A DNA stretch of 64,000 nt. Source: Atherix ibis (taxonomy: Eukaryota > Arthropoda > Insecta > Diptera > Athericidae). Below the pieces are notes generated by a model. The model saw only the letters and a list, made by a program, of their open reading frames with translations, did no database searches and had not been told where the DNA came from. The DNA lies in assembly GCA_958298945.1 (NCBI GenBank), contig OY282610.1, forward strand, positions 49,607,667-49,671,666, written 5' to 3'. The translations under genes and the position numbers were made by a program. Every line of letters starts with the position of its first letter. Position 1 is the first letter of the stretch. This document shows positions 1 to 10,180 of this stretch, in pieces.

Positions 1-184
1 GTATAAAAATTAAGGTTTTTAGAATTGTTTTTATGGTGTCATTGCGTACTTTCAGGCAAAGCTTCTCCAATACATATTTTCTCGATTGGAATGAGAATAT
101 CGTTTCTGGATAAATTTTTGTTGGTGATTTTGAGAAAAAATTCATAAAATTAATTGTTTTCTTTATTAAAATTCGTTTTTTTTT
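1..184. repeat. Reference A monomer (about 184 bp)
   Basis: This is the most abundant monomer, with about 160 copies in the window. It starts gtataaaaattaagg, then has gtgtcattgcgtactttcag, a HindIII site (AAGCTT, 59-64), an imperfect mid-monomer dyad, a ggataaatttttgttggtga segment, gagaaaaaattcataaaa, and a closing T-tract. Three recurring subtypes are visible. A1 has gattgaaatgagaatttcc. A2 has gaacgg and cttttaggc. A3 starts gtatacaaatt, has aatacat, and often ends attaattgttttctttatt. T-tract length (about 6-12) sets whether a copy is 183, 184 or longer. Confidence 0.95.
79..97. other. A-monomer imperfect dyad
   Basis: TTCTC(G)ATT-GG-AATGAGAA is an 8-bp inverted repeat broken by a single extra G in the left arm, near the middle of the A monomer. 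A1 copies have ttgattgaaatgagaa, which weakens it further. Confidence 0.7.
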
Positions 185-367
185 GTATAAAAATTAAGGT
201 TTTTTAGAATTTATTTTGTGGTGTCATTGCACACTTTCAGGCAAACCTTCTATGACTCTTAATATAATGATTGGAAGGAAAATGACATGTCACGATAAAT
301 TTCGGTGGGAGTTTTGAGAAAAATTTGCCAAAAGATCATTAAATTTTTTTTTAAATTTCTATTTTTC
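185..367. repeat. Reference B monomer (183 bp)
   Basis: B is a diverged relative of A and the first member of the fixed block. It begins like A (gtataaaaattaagg) but has aatttattttgtgg, gcacactttcaggcaaacc, so it lacks the HindIII site, and then ctatgactcttaatataatg and gataaatttcggtgggag. Its 3' half keeps the gagaaaaa segment of A (gttttgagaaaaatttgcc). In many copies it contains the 10-bp palindrome TGACATGTCA (283-292). About 40 copies occur in the window. Confidence 0.93.
283..292. other. B-monomer palindrome TGACATGTCA
   Basis: A perfect 10-bp palindrome near mid-monomer. It is not invariant: several B copies (for example near 19,250, 20,660, 31,930, 51,300, 52,735, 62,582 and 63,834) read TGACCTGTCA, and those near 30,675 and 37,898 read TGATATGTCA and TGGCATGTCA. 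Confidence 0.8.
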
Positions 368-555
368 TATGAAAAAGGAAATTTTTTCGAAAATTTGTTT
401 AATGATGTTAATGCGCATACATATGTGAAACTAATAATTATTCTTATTATCCTGATCGGACTAAAAAAGTCCTTACAGGAAAATTTTTTCCAGGCGTTTT
501 AAAAAAAAATACCTAAAGTTCGCTGTATTTTCTTAAAAATAAAGTTTGCTTTTTT
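368..555. repeat. Reference C monomer (188 bp)
   Basis: C begins tatgaaaaaggaaat, matching the start of A in register. Recognisable segments are gatgttaatgcgcatacata, tattatcctgatcggac, aggaaaattttttccaggcg and cctaaagttcgctgta. Homology to A is visible in the overall register and in the late poly-A/T segments, but divergence is large. It carries the dyad GGACT-5 nt-AGTCC (458-472). About 40 copies, all directly 3' of B. Confidence 0.9.
458..472. other. C-monomer dyad GGACT-N5-AGTCC
   Basis: A perfect 5-bp inverted repeat around AAAAA, kept in most C copies. It is retained with an AAAAG loop near 10,460 and 12,080. It is broken near 22,280 (attcc) and near 30,182 and 32,112 (agtac). Confidence 0.75.
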
Positions 556-718
556 GGATAAAAATGGCAATTTGTTTCATGGTTTCATTACATACACTTT
601 AAAATAGCCTTCTAGATCCATATTATCCTGATCGAAAAAGGAATATCCTTTCAGAATAAATTTTTGTGAGCACTATTAAAAAAAAATTGCCTAAAATTAA
701 ATTTTTTATTTACTGAAA
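556..718. repeat. Reference D monomer (163 bp)
   Basis: D begins ggataaaaatggcaattt. It aligns to A through ggtttcattacatacacttt (compare ggtgtcattgcgtactttca in A) and gaatatcctttcagaataaa (compare gaatatcctttctggataaa). It is about 20 bp shorter than A. It carries the dyad AAAGGA-ATA-TCCTTT (637-651). The boundary with E is approximate because the 3' end is low in complexity. Confidence 0.88.
637..651. other. D-monomer dyad AAAGGA-ATA-TCCTTT
   Basis: A perfect 6-bp inverted repeat with a 3-nt centre, present in nearly all D copies. Confidence 0.75.
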
Positions 719-896
719 GGAAAATAAATTGACCACCTAAAGATATGCAAAAAACCACAAAAATTCGAAAATTTGTGACAATATTCACGAAAATCCAATT
801 TTTACACCAGGCACCCAGTTTTCTCAAAAAATAGGAGGCAACAATTATTACACTGAGTCCACTTTCTCTTAAAATTTGTTTTTCTCTATGAAAATG
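719..896. repeat. Reference E monomer (178 bp), partly unalignable to A
   Basis: E runs from about gaaaataaattgacc to the junction before tatgaaaatggtgg. Its last part (ctttctcttaaaatttg) matches the end of A. The first roughly 100 bp (gaccacctaaagatatgc through accaggcacccag) has no clear forward match to A. It is among the least variable parts of the array: taggaggcaacaattattac is nearly unchanged across about 39 copies. It contains a 7-bp inverted repeat with one wobble pair (772-791). Confidence 0.88.
772..791. other. E-monomer dyad TTTGTGA-N6-TCACGAA
   Basis: A 7-bp inverted repeat with one G-T wobble around CAATAT. One copy, near 21,147, has lost a base and changed the right arm. Confidence 0.6.
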
Positions 897-1071
897 GTGG
901 TTTTTTGGAGATGTTTGTTTGGGGTATGATTGTGCACTTTCAGGCAAAGCTTCTCCAATTCATAATATTCTCATTGGAATGAGAAAATTCCTTCTGGATA
1001 AATTTTTGTTGGTGGTTTTGAGAAAAAATTCATAAAATTTATGGTTTTCTTTCTTAAAATTCATTTTTTTT
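897..1071. repeat. Reference F monomer (175 bp)
   Basis: F starts tatgaaaatggtgg and contains gagatgtttgtttggggtat, then becomes A-like from cactttcaggcaaagcttct onward. It looks like an A monomer whose first 50-60 bp differ. It carries the HindIII site (947-952) and the perfect 8-bp dyad TTCTCATT-GG-AATGAGAA (968-985). Its tail uses ttggtggttttgag where A has ttggtgattttgag. Confidence 0.9.
968..985. other. F-monomer perfect dyad TTCTCATT-GG-AATGAGAA
   Basis: A perfect 8-bp inverted repeat with a 2-nt centre, the strongest dyad in the array. It lies at the position where A has the same repeat interrupted by one G. Confidence 0.85.
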
Positions 1072-2537
1072 GTATAAAAATTAAGGTTTTTAGAATTGTT
1101 TTTATGGTGTCATTGCGTACTTTCAGGCAAAGCTTCTCCAATGCATATTTTCTTGATTGAAATGAGAATTTCCTTTCTGGATAAATTTTTGTTGGTGATT
1201 TTGAGAAAAAATTCATCAAATTTATGGTTTTCTTTCTTAAAATTCATTTTTTTTGTATAAAAATGAAGGTTTTTAGAATTGTTTTTATGGTGTCATTGCG
1301 TACTTTCAGGTAAAGCTTCTCCAATGCATATTTTCTTGATTGAAATGAGAATTTCCTTTCTGAATAAATTTTTGTTGGTGATTTTGAGAAAAAATTCATA
1401 AAATTTATTGTTTTCTTTCTTAAAATTCGTTTTTTTTGTATAAAAATTAAGGTTTTTAGAACGGTTTTTATGGTGTCATTGCGTACTTTTAGGCAAAGCT
1501 TCTCCAATGCATATTTTCTCGATTGGAATGAGAATTTCCTTTTTGGATAAATTTTTGTTGGTGATTTTGAGAAAAAATTCATAAAATTTATTGTTTTCTT
1601 TCTTAAAATTCGTTTTTTTTTGTATACAAATTAAGGTTTTTAGAATTGTTTTTATGGTGTCATTGCGTACTTTCAGGCAAAGCTTCTCCAATACATATTT
1701 TCTCGATTGGAATGAGAATATCCTTTCTGGATAAATTTTTGTTGGTGATTTTGAGAAAAAATTCATAAAATTTATGGTTTTCTTTCTTAAAATTCATTTT
1801 TTTTGTATAAAAATTAAGGTTTTTAGAATTGTTTTTATGGTGTCATTGCGTACTTTCAGGCAAAGCTTCTCCAATGCATATTTTCTTGATTGAAATGAGA
1901 ATTTCCTTTTTGGATAAATTTTTGTTGGTGATTTTGAGAAAAAATTCATAAAATTTATGGTTTTCTTTCTTAAAATTCATTTTTTTTGTATAAAAATTAA
2001 GGTTTTTAGAATTGTTTTTATGGTGTCATTGCGTACTTTCAGGTAAAGCTTCTCCAATGCATATTTTCTTGATTGAAATGAGAATTTCCTTTCTGGATAA
2101 ATTTTTGTTGGTGATTTTGAGAAAAAATTCATAAAATTTATTGTTTTCTTTTTTAAAATTTGTTTTTTTTTGTATAAAAATTAAGGTTTTTAGAACGGTT
2201 TTTATGGTGTCATTGCGTACTTTAAGGCAAAGCTTCTTCAATGCATATTTTCTCGATTGGAATGAGAATATCCTTTCTGGATAAATTTTTGTTGGTGATT
2301 TTGAGAAAAAATCATAAAATTTATAGTTTTCTTTCTTAAAATTCGTTTTTTTTTGTATACAAATTAAGGTTTTTAGAATTGTTTTTATGGTGTCATTGCG
2401 CACTTTCAGGCAAAGCTTCTCCAATACATATTTTCTCGATTGGAATGAGAATACCCTTTCTGGATAAATTTTTGTTGGTGATTTTGAGAAAAAATTCATA
2501 AAATTAATTGTTTTCTTTATTAAAATTCGTTGTTTTT
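1072..2537. repeat. A-monomer run, 8 copies
   Basis: Eight consecutive A monomers averaging 183 bp. Some A1 copies read gtataaaaatgaagg (near 1,255), also seen near 5,050, 5,600 and 5,785. The last copy ends attaattgttttctttatt just before B. Confidence 0.9.
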
Positions 2538-3976
2538 GTATAAAAATTACGGTTTTTTAGAATTTATTTTGTGGTGTCCTTGCGCACTTTCAGGCAAACC
2601 TTCTATGACTCTTAGTATAATGATTGGAAGGAAAATGACATGTCACGATAAATTTCGGTGGGAGTTTTGAGAAAAATTTGCCAAAAGATCATTAAATTTT
2701 TTTTTAAATTTCTATTTTTCTATGAAAAAGGAAATTTTTTCGAAAATTTGTTTAATGATGTTAATGCGCATACATATGTGAAACTAATAATTATTCTTAT
2801 TATCCTGATCGGACTAAAAAAGTCCTTACAGGAAAATTTTTTCCAGGCGTTTTAAAAAAAAATACCTAAAGTTCGCTGTATTTTTTTAAAAATAAAGTTT
2901 GCTTTTTTGGATAAAATTGACAATTTGTTTCATGGTTTCATTACATACACTTTAACATAGCCTTCTAGATCCATATTATCCTGATCGAAAAAGGAATATC
3001 CTTTCAGAATAAATTTTTGTGAGCACTATTAAAAAAAAATTGCCTAAAATTAAATTTTTTATTTACTGAAAGCAAAGTAAATTGACCACCTAAAGATATG
3101 CAAAAAACCACAAAAATTCGAAAATTTGTGACAATATTCACGAAAATCCAATTTTTACACCAGGCACCCAGTTTTCTCAAAAAATAGGAGGCAACAATTA
3201 TTACACTGAGTCCACTTTCTCTTAAAATTTGTTTTTCTCTATGAAAATGGTGGTTTTTTGAGATGTTTGTTTGGGGTATGATTGTGCACTTTCAGGCAAA
3301 GCTTCTCCAATTCATATTATTCTCATTGGAATGAGAAAATTCTTTCTGGATAAATTTTTGTTGGTGATTTTGAGAAAAAATTCATAAAATTTATGGTTTT
3401 CTTTCTTAAAATTCATTTTTTTTGTATACAAATTAAGGTTTTTAGAATTGTTTTTATGGTGTCATTGCGTACTTTCGGGCAAAGCTTCTCCAATGCATAT
3501 TTTCTTGATTGAAATGAGAATTTCCTTTCTGGATAAATTTTTGTTGGTGATTTTGAGAAAAAATTCATAAAATTTATGGTTTTCTTTCTTAAAATTCATT
3601 TTTTTTGTATAAAAATTAAGGTTTTAAGAATTGTTTTTATGGTGTCATTGCGTACTTTCAGGCAAAGCTTCTCCAATGCATATTTTCTTGATTGAAATGA
3701 GAATTTCCTTTCTGGATAAATTTTTGTTAGTGATTTTGAGAAAAAATTCATAAAATTTATTGTTTTCTTTCTTAAAATTCGTTTTTTTTTTTGTATAAAA
3801 ATTAAGGTTTTTAGAATTGTTTTTATGGTGTCATTGCGTACTTTCAGGCAAAGCTTCTCCAATACATATTTTCTCGATTGGAATGAGAATATCGTTTCTG
3901 GATAAATTTTTGTTGGTGATTTTGAGAAAAAATTCATAAAATTAATTGTTTTCTTTATTAAAATTCGTTTTTTTTT
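2538..3976. repeat. Higher-order unit 2: BCDEF + 3 A
   Basis: 1,439 bp. B begins after cgttgtttttg and reads attacgg, with gtccttgcgcac instead of gtcattgcacac. D reads ataaaattgacaatttg, shared with unit 6. C and F are otherwise standard. Confidence 0.92.
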
Positions 3977-4863
3977 GTATAAAAATTAAGGTTTTTTAGA
4001 ATTTATTTTGTGGTGTCATTGCACACTTTCAGGCAAACCTTCTATGACTCTTAATATAATGATTGGAAGGAAAATGACATGTCACGATAAATTTCGGTGG
4101 GAGTTTTGAGAAAAATTTGCCAAAAGATCATTAAATTTTTTTTTAAATTTCTATTTTTCTATGAAAAAGGAAATTTTTTCGAAAATTTGTTTAATGATGT
4201 TAATGCGCATACATATGTGAAACTAATAATTATTCTTATTATCCTGATCGGACTAAAAAAGTCCTTACAGGAAAATTTTTTCCAGGCGTTTTAAAAAAAA
4301 ATACCTAAAGTTCGCTGTATTTTCTTAAAAATAAAGTTTGCTTTTTTGGATAAAAATGGCAATTTGTTTCATGGTTTCATTACATACACTTTAAAATAGC
4401 CTTCTAGATCCATATTATCCTGATCGAAAAAGGAATATCCTTTCAGAATAAATTTTTGTGAGCACTATTAAAAAAAAATTGCCTAAAATTAAATTTTTTA
4501 TTTACTGAAAGGAAAATAAATTGACCACCTAAAGATATGCAAAAAACCACAAAAATTCGAAAATTTGTGACAATATTCACGAAAATCCAATTTTTACACC
4601 AGGCACCCAGTTTTCTCAAAAAATAGGAGGCAACAATTATTACACTGAGTCCACTTTCTCTTAAAATTTGTTTTTCTCTATGAAAATGGTGGTTTTTTGG
4701 AGATGTTTGTTTGGGGTATGATTGTGCACTTTCAGGCAAAGCTTCTCCAATTCATAATATTCTCATTGGAATGAGAAAATTCTTTCTGGATAAATTTTTG
4801 TTGGTGGTTTTGAGAAAAAATTCATAAAATTTATGGTTTTCTTTCTTAAAATTCATTTTTTTT

Positions 4864-7800
4864 GTATAAAAATTAAGGTTTTTAGAATTGTTTTTATGGT
4901 GTCATTGCGTACTTTCAGGCAAAGCTTCTCCAATGCATATTTTCTTGATTGAAATGAGAATTTCCTTTCTGGATAAATTTTTGTTGGTGATTTTGAGAAA
5001 AAATTCATAAAATTTATGGTTTTCTTTCTTAAAATTCATTTTTTTTGTATAAAAATGAAGGTTTTTAGAATTGTTTTTATGGTGTCATTGCGTACTTTCA
5101 GGTAAAGCTTCTCCAATGCATATTTTCTTGATTGAAATGAGAATTTTCTTTCTGAATAAATTTTTGTTGGTGATTTTGAGAAAAAATTCATAAAATTTAT
5201 TGTTTTCTTTCTTAAAATTCGTTTTTTTTTGTATAAAAATTAAGGTTTTCAGAACGGTTTTTATGGTGTCATTGCGTACTTTTAGGCAAAGCTTCTTCAA
5301 TGCATATTTTCTCGATTGGAATGAGAATATCCTTTCTGGATAAATTTTTGTTGGTGATTTTGAGAAAAAATCATAAAATTTATAGTTTTCTTTCTTAAAA
5401 TTCGTTTTTTTTTGTATAAAAATTAAGGTTTTTTGAATTGTTTTTATGGTGTCATTGCGTACTTCCAGGCAAAGCTTCTCCAATATATATTTTCTCGATT
5501 GGAATGAGAATATCCTTTCTGGATAAATTTTTGTTGGTGATTTTGAGAAAAAATTCATAAAATTTATGGTTTTCTTTCTTAAAATTCATTTTTTTTGTAT
5601 AAAAATGAAGGTTTTTAGAATTGTTTTTATGGTGTCATTGCGTACTTTCAGGTAAAGCTTCTCCAATGCATATTTTCTTGATTGAAATGAGAATTTCCTT
5701 TCTGGATAAATTTTTGTTGGTGATTTTGAGAAAAAATTCATAAAATTTATGGTTTTCTTTCTTAAAATTCATTTTTTTTGTATAAAAATGAAGGTTTTTA
5801 GAATTGTTTTTATGGTGTCATTGCGTACTTTCAGGTAAAGCTTCTCCAATGCATATTTTCTTGATTGAAATGAGAATTTCCTTTCTGAATAAATTTTTGT
5901 TGGTGATTTTGAGAAAAAATTCATAAAATTTATTGTTTTCTTTCTTAAAATTCGTTTTTTTTTGTATAAAAATTAAGGTTTTCAGAACGGTTTTTATGGT
6001 GTCATTGCGTACTTTTAGGCAAAGCTTCTTCAATGCATATTTTCTCGATTGGAATGAGAATATCCTTTCTGGATAAATTTTTGTTGGTGATTTTGAGAAA
6101 AAATCATAAAATTTATAGTTTTCTTTCTTAAAATTCGTTTTTTTTTGTATACAAATTAAGGTTTTTAGAATTGTTTTAATGGTGTCATTGCGTACTTTCA
6201 GGCAAAGCTTCTCCAATGCATATTTTTTTGATTGAAATGAGAATTTCCTTTCTGGATAAATTTTTGTTGGTGATTTTGAGAAAAAATTCATAAAATTTAT
6301 GGTTTTCTTTCTTAAAATTCGTTTTTTTTTGTATAAAAATTAAGGTTTTTAGAACGGTTTTTATGGTGTCATTGCGTACTTTTAGGCAAAGCTTCTCCAA
6401 TGCATATTTTTTCGATTGGAATGAGAATATCCTTTCTGGATAAATTTTTGTTGGTGATTTTGAGAAAAAATTCATAAAATTTATAGTTTTCTTTCCTAAA
6501 ATTCGTTTTTTGTTGTATACAAATTAAGGTTTTTAGAATTGTTTTTATGGTGTCATTGCGTACTTTCAGGCAAAGCTTCTCCGATTCATATTATTCTCAT
6601 TGGAATGAGAAAATTCTTTCTGGATAAATTTTTGTTGGTGGTTTTGAGAAAAAATTCATCAAATTTATGGTTTTCTTTCTTAAAATTCATTTTTTTTTGT
6701 ATAAAAATTAAGGTTTTTAGAATTGTTTTTATGGTGTCATTGCGTACTTTCAGGCAAAGCTTCTCCAATGCATATTTTCTTGATTGAAATGAGAATTTCC
6801 TTTTTGGATAAATTTTTGTTGGTGATTTTGAGAAAAAATTCATAAAATTTATTGTTTTCTTTCTTAAAATTCGTTTTTTTTTGTATAAAAATTAAGGTTT
6901 TTAGAACGGTTTTTATGGTGTCATTGCGTACTTTCAGGCAAAGCTTCTCCAATACATATTTTCTCGATTGGAATGAGAATATCCTTTCTGGATAAATTTT
7001 TGTTGGTGATTTTGAGAAAAAATTCATAAAATTTATAGTTTTCTTTCCCAAAATTCGTTTTTTTTTGTATAAAAATTAAGGTTTTTAGAATTGTTTTTAT
7101 GGTGTCATTGCGTACTTTCAGGCAAAGCTTCTTCATTACATATTTTCTCGATTGGAATGAGAATATCCTTTCTGGATAAATTTTTGTTGGTGATTTTGAG
7201 AAAAAATTCATAAAATTTATTGTTTTCTTTCTTAAAATTCGTTTTTTTTTGTATGAAAATTAAGGTTTTTAGAACGGTTTTTATGGTGTCATTGCGTACT
7301 TTCAGGCAAAGCTTCTCCAATGCATATTTTCTTGATTGAAATGAGAATTTCCTTTTTGGATAAATTTTTGTTGGTGATTTTGAGAAAAAATTCATAAAAT
7401 TAATTGTTTTCTTTCTTAAAATTCGTTTTTTTTGTATAAAAATTAAGGTTTTTAGAACGGTTTTTATGGTGTCATTGCGTATTTCAGGCAAAGCTTCTCC
7501 AATACATATTTTCTCGATTGGAATGAGAATATCCTTTCTGGATAAATTTTTGTTGGTGATTTTGAGAAAAAATTCATAAAATTTATAGTTTTCTTTCTTA
7601 AAATTCGTTTTTTTTGTATACAAATTAAGGTTTTTAGAATTGTTTTTATGGTGTCATTGCGTACTTTCAGGCAAAGCTTCTCCAATGCATATTTTCTTGA
7701 TTGAAATGAGAATTTCCTTTCTGGATAAATTTTTGTTGGTGATTTTGAGAAAAAATTCATAAAATTTATGGTTTTCTTTCTTAAAATTCATTTTTTTTGT

Positions 7801-10180
7801 ATAAAAATTAAGGTGTTTAGAATTGTTTTTATGGTGTCATTGCGTACTTTCAGGCAAAGCTTCTCCAATGCATATTTTCTTGATTGAAATGAGAATTTCC
7901 TTTTTGGATAAATTTTTGTTGGTGATTTTGAGAAAAAATTCATAAAATTTATTGTTTTCTTTCTTAAAATTCGTTTTTTTTGTATAAAAATTAAGGTTTT
8001 TAGAACGGTTTTTATGGTGTCATTGCGTACTTTTAGGCAAAGCTTCTCCAATGCATATTTTCTCGATTGGAATGAGAATTTCCTTTTTGGATAAATTTTT
8101 GTTGGTGATTTTGAGAAAAAATTCATAAAATTTATTGTTTTCTTTCTTAAAATTCGTTTTTTTTTGTATACAAATTAAGGTTTTTAGAATTGTTTTTATG
8201 GTGTCATTGCGTACTTTCAGGCAAAGCTTCTTCATTACATATTTTCTCGATTGGAATGAGAATATCCTTTCTGGATAAATTTTTGTTGGTGATTTTGAGA
8301 AAAAATTCATAAAATTTATTGTTTTCTTTCTTAAAATTCGTTTTTTTTTGTATGAAAATTAAGGTTTTTAGAACGGTTTTTATGGTGTCATTGCGTACTT
8401 TCAGGCAAAGCTTCTCCAATGCATATTTTCTTGATTGAAATGAGAATTTCCTTTTTGGATAAATTTTTGTTGGTGATTTTGAGAAAAAATTCATAAAATT
8501 AATTGTTTTCTTTCTTAAAATTCGTTTTTTTTGTATAAAAATTAAGGTTTTTAGAACGGTTTTTATGGTGTCATTGCGTATTTCAGGCAAAGCTTCTCCA
8601 ATACATATTTTCTCGATTGGAATGAGAATATCCTTTCTGGATAAATTTTTGTTGGTGATTTTGAGAAAAAATTCATAAAATTTATAGTTTTCTTTCTTAA
8701 AATTCGTTTTTTTTGTATACAAATTAAGGTTTTTAGAATTGTTTTTATGGTGTCATTGCGTACTTTCAGGCAAAGCTTCTCCAATGCATATTTTCTTGAT
8801 TGAAATGAGAATTTCCTTTCTGGATAAATTTTTGTTGGTGATTTTGAGAAAAAATTCATAAAATTTATGGTTTTCTTTCTTAAAATTCATTTTTTTTGTA
8901 TAAAAATTAAGGTGTTTAGAATTGTTTTTATGGTGTCATTGCGTACTTTCAGGCAAAGCTTCTCCAATGCATATTTTCTTGATTGAAATGAGAATTTCCT
9001 TTTTGGATAAATTTTTGTTGGTGATTTTGAGAAAAAATTCATAAAATTTATTGTTTTCTTTCTTAAAATTCGTTTTTTTTGTATAAAAATTAAGGTTTTT
9101 AGAACGGTTTTTATGGTGTCATTGCGTACTTTTAGGCAAAGCTTCTCCAATGCATATTTTCTCGATTGGAATGAGAATTTCCTTTTTGGATAAATTTTTG
9201 TTGGTGATTTTGAGAAAAAATTCATAAAATTTATTGTTTTCTTTCTTAAAATTCGTTTTTTTTTGTATACAAATTAAGGTTTTTAGAATTGTTTTTATGG
9301 TGTCATTGCGTACTTTCAGGCAAAGCTTCTCCAATACATATTTTCTCGATTGGAATGAGAATATCCTTTCTGGATAAATTTTTGTTGGTGATTTTGAGAA
9401 AAAATTCATAAAATTTATGGTTTTCTTTCTTAAAATTCATTTTTTTTGTATAAAAATTAAGGTTTTTAGAATTGTTTTTATGGTGTCATTGCGTACTTTC
9501 AGGCAAAGCTTCTCCAATGCATATTTTCTTGATTGAAATGAGAATTTCCTTTTTGGATAAATTTTTGTTGGTGATTTTGAGAAAAAATTCATAAAATTTA
9601 TGGTTTTCTTTCTTAAAATTCATTTTTTTTGTATAAAAATTAAGGTTTTTAGAATTGTTTTTATGGTGTCATTGCGTACTTTCAGGTAAAGCTTCTCCAA
9701 TGCATATTTTCTTGATTGAAATGAGAATTTCCTTTCTGGATAAATTTTTGTTGGTGATTTTGAGAAAAAATTCATAAAATTTATTGTTTTCTTTTTTAAA
9801 ATTTGTTTTTTTTTGTATAAAAATTAAGGTTTTTAGAACGGTTTTTATGGTGTCATTGCGTACTTTAAGGCAAAGCTTCTTCAATGCATATTTTCTCGAT
9901 TGGAATGAGAATATCCTTTCTGGATAAATTTTTGTTGGTGATTTTGAGAAAAAATCATAAAATTTATAGTTTTCTTTCTTAAAATTCGTTTTTTTTTGTA
10001 TACAAATTAAGGTTTTTAGAATTGTTTTTATGGTGTCATTGCGTACTTTCAGCCAAAGCTTCTCCAATACATATTTTCTCGATTGGAATGAGAATATCCT
10101 TTCTGGATAAATTTTTGTTGGTGATTTTGAGAAAAAATTCATAAAATTAATTGTTTTCTTTATTAAAATTCGTTTTTTTT
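4864..10180. repeat. A-monomer run, 29 copies
   Basis: 5,317 bp of A monomers only (average 183.3 bp). Subtypes are ordered: a four-monomer group recurs at 733 bp (about 5,085 and 5,818), and a six-monomer group is duplicated in tandem at 1,099 bp (about 7,074-9,271). No B-F type sequence lies inside. Confidence 0.92.
7074..9271. repeat. 1,099-bp tandem duplication of six A monomers
   Basis: Two adjacent copies offset by 1,099 bp share all private variants I checked: cttcattacat (7,131 and 8,230), gtatgaaaatt (7,251 and 8,350), gcgtatttcaggc with 2 bases missing (about 7,478 and 8,577), and aaggtgttt (about 7,811 and 8,910). Translations across them are identical. The match breaks at a tataaaaatt/tatacaaatt difference on the left and at cttcatt/ctccaat on the right. 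Confidence 0.88.

Larger units (their letters stand above)
185..2537. repeat. Higher-order unit 1: BCDEF + 8 A
   Basis: About 2,353 bp. Private variants ttaaaatagcc in D, gaaaggaaaataaa at D/E and aattcataatattc in F are shared with unit 3 at an offset of 3,792 bp. The A run is 1,072-2,537. Confidence 0.92.
3977..10180. repeat. Higher-order unit 3: BCDEF + 29 A
   Basis: 6,204 bp, the longest unit. Its B-F block (3,977-4,863) is a near copy of unit 1's, and the A copy just before it shares the rare gaatatcgtttctgg with the copy at about 100. The following A run contains nested duplications. Confidence 0.92.

Noticed and set aside
458..480. Intrinsic transcription terminator (GGACT...AGTCC hairpin)
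   Set aside because: The stem is only 5 bp and is not followed directly by a T-run. It belongs to a repeated satellite monomer with no upstream gene.
305..502. Recurrent 65-codon plus-strand ORF across B/C (also near 2,658, 4,097, 10,301 and many more)
   Set aside because: It starts at GTG, not ATG, recurs only because the satellite recurs, and is frameshifted or stopped in several copies (for example near 15,318, 16,760 and 23,548) without sign of coding constraint.
719..830. Transposon insertion as origin of the first half of E
   Set aside because: No terminal inverted repeats, target-site duplication or coding remnant is visible, and all copies share it, so an insertion cannot be shown from this window.
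651..947. Recurrent 98-codon minus-strand ORF across D/E/F
   Set aside because: It starts at TTG, and single-base indels truncate or alter it in several units (near 21,107, 23,983 and 10,741). No domain or signal is recognisable; its conservation equals that of the DNA repeat.
2026..2499. ATG-started minus-strand ORFs of 96-172 codons across A monomers
   Set aside because: They are satellite monomers read in one of two open frames. Length depends on T-tract length, composition is extreme (Lys, Phe, Ile, Asn), and neighbouring ORFs overlap in different frames.
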